NCBI GenBank assembly: GCA_900753305.1
Contig: CAADYR010000004.1
Span: forward strand, 1-12,191
From: Lachnospiraceae bacterium
GTDB lineage: Bacteria > Bacillota > Clostridia > Lachnospirales > Lachnospiraceae
Reading direction: 5' to 3'
Length of the DNA: 12,191 bases
The notes under the pieces were generated by a model that saw nothing but the letters and a program-made list of their open reading frames with translations, was not told where the DNA came from and made no database searches. Both the position numbers and the translations under genes were made by a program. This document shows, in pieces, positions 7,219-12,191 of the stretch (position 1 is its first letter; the number at the start of each line of letters is the position of its first letter).

Positions 7219-7941
7219 TCAACTATGATTCATTTCATCTACAAACTGTGTCGGAGATATCCCATAATACTTTTTAAATACACGGCTGAAATAATTGCTG
7301 TCATGATAGCCTACCATTTCCGATACCTGTGCACTGTTATATCCTGCCGTCAGATAAATTTTCGCCTGCGTCAGCCGGACATCATTAATATAACTCGTAA
7401 TATTGACACCATATTTTTTCTTAAATAATCTGGATAAAACATCGCTGTTCATAAAATATGCTTCTGCCAGATTTGTAAGAGAAATATCCTCCATGTAATA
7501 AGTATCAATTTTATCTTTAATCTGTTCCAAAGCATCCTTTTTACGTTCTACACCCTGGATCTGCATTTTTTGCTCATTCTCATAAATCCTGTGCAGTGCC
7601 TGATTAAATTCATTCCTGTTAATAGGCTTTAACAGGTAATCAATTGCACCATATTTTAAAGCCATCCTGGCATATTCAAAATCATCATAGCCACTGATCA
7701 CAATAACATGTATCCGCTTTCTATCCCCTGTCAGCTGCTCCAATATCTGATTTCCGGAAAGCCCGGGCATCTTCATGTCCAGTAACAGGATATCCGGTTT
7801 AAGCTGATCGATCATTTCAAGGGCTTCCATCCCATTCTGTGCTTCCCCGACAATCTCCATTTCATACTCATCCCAATTACCAATGAGCCGGAGTGTTTTA
7901 CGCACAATTCTCTCATCATCCGCTATGAGTACTTTCAGCAT
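7219..7941 (-). CDS. Two-component response regulator, AraC-type DNA-binding (YesN-like)
   Basis: A 240-residue regulator beginning MLKVLIADDE. The receiver domain covers about residues 1-120 with acidic pocket D8-D9, phospho-acceptor D55 (LLLDMKMPG), S83 and K105 (YLLKP). A linker to about 135 is followed by an AraC/XylS double helix-turn-helix (about 136-236), with the family signature GYHDSNYFSRVFKKYYGISP at 211-230. The frame is open for a further 35 codons upstream, but the start at 7941 is chosen because AGGAGGA lies just before it and the protein then starts exactly at the receiver domain. The gene overlaps the end of the kinase gene by 26 nt, so the two are a cognate coupled pair. Expected role: activation of the importer/GH127 operon through the paired repeats directly downstream of its own terminator. 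Autoregulation of its own operon is not evident because the repeat motif was not seen near the GH13 promoter. Confidence 0.95.
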   Translation of the reverse strand: MLKVLIADDERIVRKTLRLIGNWDEYEMEIVGEAQNGMEALEMIDQLKPDILLLDMKMPGLSGNQILEQLTGDRKRIHVIVISGYDDFEYARMALKYGAIDYLLKPINRNEFNQALHRIYENEQKMQIQGVERKKDALEQIKDKIDTYYMEDISLTNLAEAYFMNSDVLSRLFKKKYGVNITSYINDVRLTQAKIYLTAGYNSAQVSEMVGYHDSNYFSRVFKKYYGISPTQFVDEMNHS

Positions 7942-9748
7942 CCTGTCCTCCTTCTGGTACTGTAAGCACGACCTGTGTACCGCCCTCTGCCATATGATCA
8001 ATCCATACACCATAATCTGAACCAAACTGCTGCCTGATTCTCTCATTTAGATTAACCAGGCCTTTTGGTTTATATTCATTAGATTCCGTCCTGCTTTCTC
8101 CCCGAAGCATCGTTCGGATCTCTTCCAGACGTTCATCGGTAACTCCATGTCCATCATCTTCCACATGGATATAAAAAATATGCCTGATCCGCGTATCATA
8201 AACATGGATATTTACAGTATGAACCGACTTTTCCATACCATGCTTGATCGCATTTTCTACCGGAAGCTGTAAAAAGAATACCGGAACCCGAAGTTCAAGA
8301 GCCTCTTTGGACAAATCAATCTCCAGATTTACCCTGTCACCAAACCGGTGTTTTTGTATATTCATATAATCCTGTACAATTTTTACTTCTTCGTCAATCT
8401 TTACCAGCTGTTTACTGTTGTTTAAGCTGTATCGTAAAATCTCACTGAGTGAATTATTAATTTCTTCAATTTCTAATACATTATTTTCTATGGCAATTCC
8501 ACTGATCGTCTGCAACGTATTATAAAGAAAATGTGGATCCAGCTGCGCCTGTAATGCTTCCAGCCGGGCCTGCTTCTCCTGGATCTGACTCTGATATTCC
8601 GATTCAATCAGTGTATTAATTCTCTCATTCATTTTTTCAAAGCTGGAATACAGTGTACCTACCTCATCAAGCCTTCCACTCAGTTCGGGTTCCTCATAGC
8701 GCTTTCCCTGCCGGTAATGCCTCATGATTTCTGCCAGATTTTCAATTGGTTTCATGGTTCGGTTAATAATATAGGACAGACAGAAAATGCCTGCTGAAAA
8801 GATAAGAAAGACAATAAAACAGTTCGTCAGGAACTGTAGCCTAACATCTCTGATCATCTCATTCTGCGGCACCAGTTTTAACATGGTCCAACCATTGTCT
8901 TCAGATCTGTCACCAATAACCACATATTTTCTTGAATTGATTTTTGCTGTGAACCAGTAATTTGCCGCTTCCTGCTTTTGAATCGTCTGTGCCAAATCAT
9001 TTATCACTTCATCCGACTGGTTACTGCTGTCATAAATAAGCTTTTCCTGATCGAAAATCATCAGTTCTTCATTTTCATTATTCAGCTGACGGCAAAGCGT
9101 GTCAAATTTCCTTTTACCCAGGTTTAAAGAAATCACAAAATAATAATCATTATTTTTCAACGGATACTGCATATACCGTGAAAAACAGATAATATCCTGA
9201 TTGTTATGCCGGATCTCTGTTGCCAGTGATACTGCCAGACCATTATTTTCCTGTGCCGCCTCATACCAGGGCATTTTCTGCAAATCGTCACCATTAAATA
9301 TATACAGTGTACTGGCCGAAGATTTCACCGGAATCTGGTTAAAGGAAGCCTCATCCATAATATAGAATTTATTTGATGCACTGGAATACAGATAAATACT
9401 GTTCAAATCATTATTGGAATGATACTGATTTGCCAGTATGTTATAAATCTGACTATCCTCATTTACCGAAGTTCCTTCATTTCTCTCCCAAAATACTTTA
9501 TCATAGAAGATTTCCATGGAAGCAGTATCAATTTCTTCAATAATCCCGGCAAAATAATTTGTATTTACCTGATGCAGTATCTGTATATTATTTTCAACAA
9601 TTTCTTCACGACGGATATGATAAGAATAAGAATACATCACAAAAACCATCACGACCTGTATAACGAAAATAACTCCGATAACAAATGTGATTTTATTTGA
9701 CAGCTTTCTTTCAATACATTGCAAATAGAGATTCTTCAGGAATTTCAT
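7916..9748 (-). CDS. Sensor histidine kinase, YesM/HPK7-like, membrane-bound
   Basis: A kinase of 610 residues from the chosen start. Transmembrane segments lie at about 20-41 and 306-328, enclosing a roughly 260-residue extracellular sensor domain of dCACHE-like size and style. A HAMP segment (about 329-380) and coiled coil follow. The phosphorylation motif LDPHFLYNTLQ has its histidine at 406. The ATP-binding part shows the N box PVENAIKHG (asparagine about 499), VEDDGHGV, and the GLVNLNERI box characteristic of this family. The frame allows ATG at 9760, but that codon has no ribosome site; the ATG at 9748 has GATGAGG six bases upstream and gives MKFLKN, so it is preferred. It follows the GH13 gene by 29 nt with no terminator in the gap and overlaps its regulator by 26 nt. 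The sensed ligand is unknown; an extracellular sugar or sugar-loaded binding protein is the natural guess. Confidence 0.93.
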   Translation of the reverse strand: MKFLKNLYLQCIERKLSNKITFVIGVIFVIQVVMVFVMYSYSYHIRREEIVENNIQILHQVNTNYFAGIIEEIDTASMEIFYDKVFWERNEGTSVNEDSQIYNILANQYHSNNDLNSIYLYSSASNKFYIMDEASFNQIPVKSSASTLYIFNGDDLQKMPWYEAAQENNGLAVSLATEIRHNNQDIICFSRYMQYPLKNNDYYFVISLNLGKRKFDTLCRQLNNENEELMIFDQEKLIYDSSNQSDEVINDLAQTIQKQEAANYWFTAKINSRKYVVIGDRSEDNGWTMLKLVPQNEMIRDVRLQFLTNCFIVFLIFSAGIFCLSYIINRTMKPIENLAEIMRHYRQGKRYEEPELSGRLDEVGTLYSSFEKMNERINTLIESEYQSQIQEKQARLEALQAQLDPHFLYNTLQTISGIAIENNVLEIEEINNSLSEILRYSLNNSKQLVKIDEEVKIVQDYMNIQKHRFGDRVNLEIDLSKEALELRVPVFFLQLPVENAIKHGMEKSVHTVNIHVYDTRIRHIFYIHVEDDGHGVTDERLEEIRTMLRGESRTESNEYKPKGLVNLNERIRQQFGSDYGVWIDHMAEGGTQVVLTVPEGGQDAESTHSG

Positions 9749-9777
9749 CTCATACCTCATCCATCTGCTGTTACTTG

Positions 9778-11880
9778 TTACGCTTTCTCATACCTCAACA
9801 CAATTGCAGACGTTCCGGGAAGTGTCACCATCACCTTACCGGAAACAATGGGATACTCATGCACTTCTACATCAAATCCATCTGCAGTGGTCAGCATCAC
9901 ACATTGCATAACACCTTCCTTGGGAGCACCAATATACCACACGTCTATCTCTCTGGTAATTTCGTGGTCGTTATTGTTAAGGAAAACCGCTGTGCATGCA
10001 TGACGGTTAAAACGTCCGTAAGCCAGAATATTATAATCCCCATCCAGAAATTTCAGGGATCCGGTTAACAGTTCCTTATTCTCTTTATGGATACGGATCA
10101 TTTCCTTGTGGAAACGGATAAGCTCCTTATCCTCCTTCCCCCATGGATAGGTTCTCCGGTTATCCGGATCCGTAAAGCCGCATACTCCGGCTTCATCGCC
10201 ATAATAAATCGTTGGTGCACCGGGCCAGGTCATCTGAATGACAACTGCTTCGCGCAGCACTGCCTTATTTACGCCCGCTTCTGCTGCCTCCGGTCCTAAG
10301 GTATTCGTTCTTCCCACCATATGATTGGTTCTTGTCAGAAACCGGGAGTGATCATGATTCGATAACTCATTCATGGCGATCTGTAAGGACGGTGTCGTAA
10401 AGCTTGCCATATGATAACGCATTGCCTGTAAGAAGCTGTCTGCATTGCCGAGCATATTTCCACGGAAATCATCACTGTGCTTCTGCATACCGGTCAGAAA
10501 CCATGTTACCGGCTCCATGAATGCATCATAGTTCATCACCGTATCCCATTCCTTGCCGTTCAGCCAGTCTCTCGGACTTCCGTAATGCTCCGCAAGTACA
10601 ATTGCTTCCGGATTCACATCCCGGACTGCCTTACGGAACTGCTGCCAGAAATAATGATTATACTCCGGACTGTGTCCAAGGTCTGCAGCCACATCCAGAC
10701 GCCAGCCATCAATGTTATAGGGAAAAGAAGCCCATTTAGCTGCAATATGCATCACATAGTTAAACAGCTCCTTTGACTGTTCATAGTTAAGCTTCGGCAG
10801 GGTATCATGTCCCCACCAGCCATCATATGCACTGTTATAAGGCCACGCATGATCATTAAAAAACTGAAAATAATTGTGATACGGACTATCCTTACTGATA
10901 TAGGCGCCCTTTTCATATCCGGGCGCATTCTCATAAATACGCTCTCTGTCCATCCATTTATTAAAGGATCCGCAATGATTAAACACACCATCCAGAATGA
11001 CCTTCATGCCACGCTTATGAGCCTCCGCCACCACCTGTGCAAAAAGCTCATTGCTGGCTTCGAGATTTTCCTTATTGGTCACGCGGTCAATATATCTGGT
11101 TGCTTCACGATTCTCCTTCTGATCGGGACGCAAAAGCTCTCCCTCGTCATGGACAATTTTTCCAATATGCGGATCAATGTAGTCATAATCCTGAATATCA
11201 TACTTGTGATTGGACGGAGAAACAAACAGGGGATTAAAATAAATAACATCAATGCCAAGATCCTGCAGATAATCCATCTTATCAAGTACACCCTGCAGAT
11301 CACCTCCGTAAAATTCACGGACCCCCATGCTGGCCGGATGCTTGTTCCAGTCCTCTACGCGGACGGATTTGTCCCCGATATACTGATATTCATTTGTCAG
11401 GACATCATTCGTCGGATCGCCATTATAGAAGCGATCCACGTAGATCTGGTACATTACCGCTCCCTTAGCCCATTTCGGCGTCTTAAAGCCCGGAATAATC
11501 CGGAAAAAGAACGTTTCCTCAGGGTACTTGGAAACTCCGCGCGTATCATAGACACAATTAATCCTTCCGACCTGCACCTCAAAATAATAGCTGTACTGTT
11601 CCTGCTCTACCTCGATGGAACAGGTAAAATAATCAAACTCATCGTCCCCTTCTGTAACGGTCATCAGAATTCTCTCATTATCGTGTACCAGAAAAACCCG
11701 GTCGATATTCTTCGCCTTGGTACGGAATCGTACCTGTACTTCAGAATACGGATTGGGTTCTGCAGGACTGATATAATTCTCTGTTGTGTCACTGAATAAT
11801 GCCGCACGGTTAAAAACCGGCCTCATTTCTGATATATATATCATGTTTTGCTCGGTTTTCATAATACGATTGATATCCAT
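9778..11880 (-). CDS. GH13 alpha-glycosidase, neopullulanase/cyclomaltodextrinase-like (GH13_20 type)
   Basis: A cytoplasmic enzyme of 700 residues from the chosen start, without signal peptide. Residues about 22-130 form an N-terminal CBM34-like beta domain, typical of enzymes that split cyclodextrins, pullulan or maltooligosaccharides. The catalytic barrel starts at VMYQIYVDRFYNGD. Conserved regions are all intact: LDGVFNH (first aspartate about 297), GWRLDV (nucleophile D396), LAEHYG (acid/base E431) and LSNHDHSR (D510). A C-terminal beta domain ends the protein. The frame is open to a GTG at 11937, but that lies upstream of the likely promoter and has no ribosome site. The ATG at 11880 has GGAG ten bases upstream, so it is preferred; later ATGs at codons 7 and 13 cannot be excluded. 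It leads an operon with the two-component system. The alpha-glucan function does not match the arabinoside theme of the next operon, though the exact substrate cannot be read from sequence. Confidence 0.9.
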   Translation of the reverse strand: MDINRIMKTEQNMIYISEMRPVFNRAALFSDTTENYISPAEPNPYSEVQVRFRTKAKNIDRVFLVHDNERILMTVTEGDDEFDYFTCSIEVEQEQYSYYFEVQVGRINCVYDTRGVSKYPEETFFFRIIPGFKTPKWAKGAVMYQIYVDRFYNGDPTNDVLTNEYQYIGDKSVRVEDWNKHPASMGVREFYGGDLQGVLDKMDYLQDLGIDVIYFNPLFVSPSNHKYDIQDYDYIDPHIGKIVHDEGELLRPDQKENREATRYIDRVTNKENLEASNELFAQVVAEAHKRGMKVILDGVFNHCGSFNKWMDRERIYENAPGYEKGAYISKDSPYHNYFQFFNDHAWPYNSAYDGWWGHDTLPKLNYEQSKELFNYVMHIAAKWASFPYNIDGWRLDVAADLGHSPEYNHYFWQQFRKAVRDVNPEAIVLAEHYGSPRDWLNGKEWDTVMNYDAFMEPVTWFLTGMQKHSDDFRGNMLGNADSFLQAMRYHMASFTTPSLQIAMNELSNHDHSRFLTRTNHMVGRTNTLGPEAAEAGVNKAVLREAVVIQMTWPGAPTIYYGDEAGVCGFTDPDNRRTYPWGKEDKELIRFHKEMIRIHKENKELLTGSLKFLDGDYNILAYGRFNRHACTAVFLNNNDHEITREIDVWYIGAPKEGVMQCVMLTTADGFDVEVHEYPIVSGKVMVTLPGTSAIVLRYEKA

Positions 11881-11902
11881 ATACAATATGCTCCATCTGT
11901 TT

Positions 11903-11931
11903 TTTATAGAATGGTAACTATTCTGATTCAA
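11903..11931 (-). promoter_or_regulatory. Promoter of the GH13-kinase-regulator operon
   Basis: On the minus strand TTGAAT (11926-11931) is followed after exactly 17 nt by TATAAA (11903-11908). Transcription would start near 11896, giving a leader of only about 16 nt that just includes the GGAG site. This supports translation from the ATG at 11880 rather than the upstream GTG. The -35 lies inside a 12-base sequence repeated at 12086-12097. Confidence 0.6.
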
Positions 11932-11975
11932 TGTCACTTAGTTAAGCTTATTGGTTCACTATGAGGTAAACCTCT

Positions 11976-11999
11976 AACAAAAATTTATAAATTATTGTT
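11976..11999. repeat. Near-perfect 24-bp AT-rich palindrome
   Basis: Of 12 symmetric base pairs, 11 are complementary (AACAA.AATTTA mirrored by TAAATT.TTGTT). It sits immediately inside the left arm of the long inverted repeat and covers the -10 of a possible leftward promoter. It could be an operator, part of a mobile-element end, or a hairpin in transcripts of either direction. Confidence 0.5.
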
Positions 12000-12013
12000 G
12001 ACACATCAATCAA
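11984..12013 (-). promoter_or_regulatory. Possible leftward promoter from the element end toward the GH13 gene
   Basis: On the minus strand TTGATT (12008-12013) is followed after 18 nt by TATAAA (11984-11989). Both boxes are reasonable but the spacing is slightly long, and the region is AT-rich so chance matches are easy. If active it would transcribe into the GH13-kinase-regulator operon from upstream of the main promoter. Confidence 0.3.
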
Positions 12014-12020
12014 AATGTGC

Positions 12021-12064
12021 GGCCGCTCTCGTTGCTGATATTTTTTAAGGTAACGAGAGCGGCC
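12021..12064 (+). other. 13-bp GC-rich hairpin in transposase-like leader
   Basis: GGCCGCTCTCGTT (12021-12033) and AACGAGAGCGGCC (12052-12064) are perfect reverse complements around an 18-nt T-rich loop. It is by far the most GC-rich and stable inverted repeat in the window, placed in otherwise AT-rich DNA, and is directly followed by a second hairpin. No T-run follows the stem on the plus strand. Confidence 0.8.
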
Positions 12065-12098
12065 CTTGAATTAGAACTATATTTCATTCTGATTCAAG
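12065..12098 (+). other. 12-bp hairpin overlapping the Shine-Dalgarno of the transposase-like gene
   Basis: The arms 12065-12076 (CTTGAATTAGAA) and 12087-12098 (TTCTGATTCAAG) pair over 12 bp with one G-U, around a 10-nt loop. The right arm takes up the first three bases (AAG) of the AAGGAGG ribosome site at 12096-12102. It abuts the GC-rich hairpin with no unpaired base between them, so the two could stack. Confidence 0.75.
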
Positions 12099-12109
12099 GA
12101 GGTTTACCT

Positions 12110-12191
12110 ATGACATTTCCTGAAATTGTCAAAACTACACTTTGGGACATTATTGACGAGATGTCCCACTCACTTTCTTCTTTTGTAAAAA
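12110..12191 (+). CDS. N-terminus of a probable IS4-type transposase (cut by window end)
   Basis: An ATG at 12110 is preceded by a textbook AAGGAGG ribosome site with a seven-base spacer, and the frame stays open to the window edge for 27 codons: MTFPEIVKTTLWDIIDEMSH then SLSSFVK. The pattern of a short amphipathic start followed by FVK is reminiscent of IS4-family DDE transposases common in Lachnospiraceae, where an NP.KDF.R motif usually follows. That motif would fall beyond the visible sequence, so the assignment rests on recollection of the N-terminal style and on the hairpin-rich leader, not on catalytic residues. A further 7-bp inverted repeat (12144-12150 with 12161-12167) lies inside the coding start. 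The gene is divergent from the GH13 operon. It could instead be an unrelated small protein. Confidence 0.5.
   Translation, partial: MTFPEIVKTTLWDIIDEMSHSLSSFVK

Larger units (their letters stand above)
11920..12097 (+). repeat. Pair of identical 12-bp direct repeats
   Basis: ATTCTGATTCAA occurs at 11920-11931 and again at 12086-12097. One copy holds the -35 of the GH13 promoter, the other the right arm of the hairpin in front of the transposase-like gene. The left arm of that hairpin (12065-12076) is a third, inverted and imperfect copy. The interval between the direct repeats is 154 bp. Confidence 0.6.
11964..12109 (+). repeat. Long-range 11-bp inverted repeat covering the transposase-like ribosome site
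   Basis: AGGTAAACCTC (11964-11974) is the exact reverse complement of GAGGTTTACCT (12099-12109). The right arm contains most of the Shine-Dalgarno sequence and ends at the base before the ATG at 12110. A plus-strand transcript starting left of 11964 could hide the ribosome site in this stem; one starting inside could not. Two complete hairpins lie between the arms. Confidence 0.65.

Noticed and set aside
7942..8046. Upstream extension of the response regulator by 35 residues
   Set aside because: The extra residues overlap the kinase C-terminal coding region, have no ribosome site, and precede a start with a strong AGGAGGA site that begins exactly at the receiver domain.
10807..11799. A 330-codon open frame on the plus strand opposite the GH13 gene
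   Set aside because: The minus strand here encodes all conserved GH13 barrel motifs. The antisense frame has only a weak ribosome site, a composition rich in Ile and Leu typical of a reverse-frame shadow, and no recognisable domain.
11881..11937. GTG start at 11937 extending the GH13 protein by 19 residues
   Set aside because: No ribosome site lies before the GTG, and the best promoter (11903-11931) would start transcription downstream of it.
11998..12003. Perfect TTGACA box on the plus strand as a transposase promoter
   Set aside because: At 16-18 bp spacing the -10 position falls in the GC-rich hairpin arm (GGCCGC), with no TATAAT-like sequence, so a functional promoter is not supported.
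12021..12064. Hairpin-rich leader as a CRISPR repeat or riboswitch
   Set aside because: There is no array of repeated units with spacers, and no conserved riboswitch core was recognised. The arrangement is better explained by structured leader hairpins next to a mobile-element gene.

Overview
The window looks like a chromosomal segment of a low-to-moderate GC Gram-positive gut-type anaerobe, most likely a clostridial/Lachnospiraceae member. The reasons are the strong AGGAGG-type ribosome binding sites, the CUT1 sugar ABC transporter without its own ATPase, a YesM/YesN-type two-component pair, a lipoprotein solute-binding protein, and a truncated transposase-like start at the right edge. The organism is inferred from gene style only. 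All complete genes are on the minus strand, so transcription runs from right to left.

Layout in transcription order: (1) 12110-12191, plus strand, the first codons of a gene that looks like an IS4-type transposase, with an unusually structured leader. (2) Divergent from it, a promoter at 11903-11931 drives a GH13 alpha-glucan hydrolase of the neopullulanase/cyclomaltodextrinase kind (9778-11880). It is followed after 29 nt by a membrane histidine kinase (7916-9748) and an AraC-type response regulator (7219-7941) that overlaps the kinase gene by 26 nt. (3) An intrinsic terminator (7188-7215) closes this unit. (4) A 140-bp control region holds two 12-bp direct repeats exactly 21 bp apart, immediately upstream of a promoter with a good -10 and no good -35. 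This is the classic arrangement for an AraC-type activator. (5) The target operon: solute-binding lipoprotein (5726-7078), a hairpin with a T-run in the intergenic gap, two permeases (4775-5653 and 3948-4778, overlapping by ATGA), and two tandem GH127 enzymes of the beta-L-arabinofuranosidase family (2054-3943 and 169-2046). (6) A separate tRNA-Tyr(GTA) gene with its own promoter lies at the left edge.

How it works together (inference): the kinase senses a sugar or sugar-loaded partner outside the cell and phosphorylates the regulator. The regulator binds the paired repeats and turns on the importer and the two cytoplasmic GH127 enzymes. The importer brings in short beta-L-arabinofuranosyl-type oligosaccharides from plant cell-wall glycoproteins or pectin, and the two non-identical GH127s cut them to monosaccharide inside the cell. 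No secreted glycosidase, no ABC ATPase and no arabinose catabolic genes are in the window, so the locus appears to be an import-and-cleave module depending on other loci. The alpha-glucan enzyme in the regulator operon does not obviously fit an arabinoside pathway and is one of the points worth checking.

There is no gene-free stretch longer than 300 bases. The largest, 11881-12109 (229 bp), is densely filled with promoters and inverted repeats that are annotated individually.
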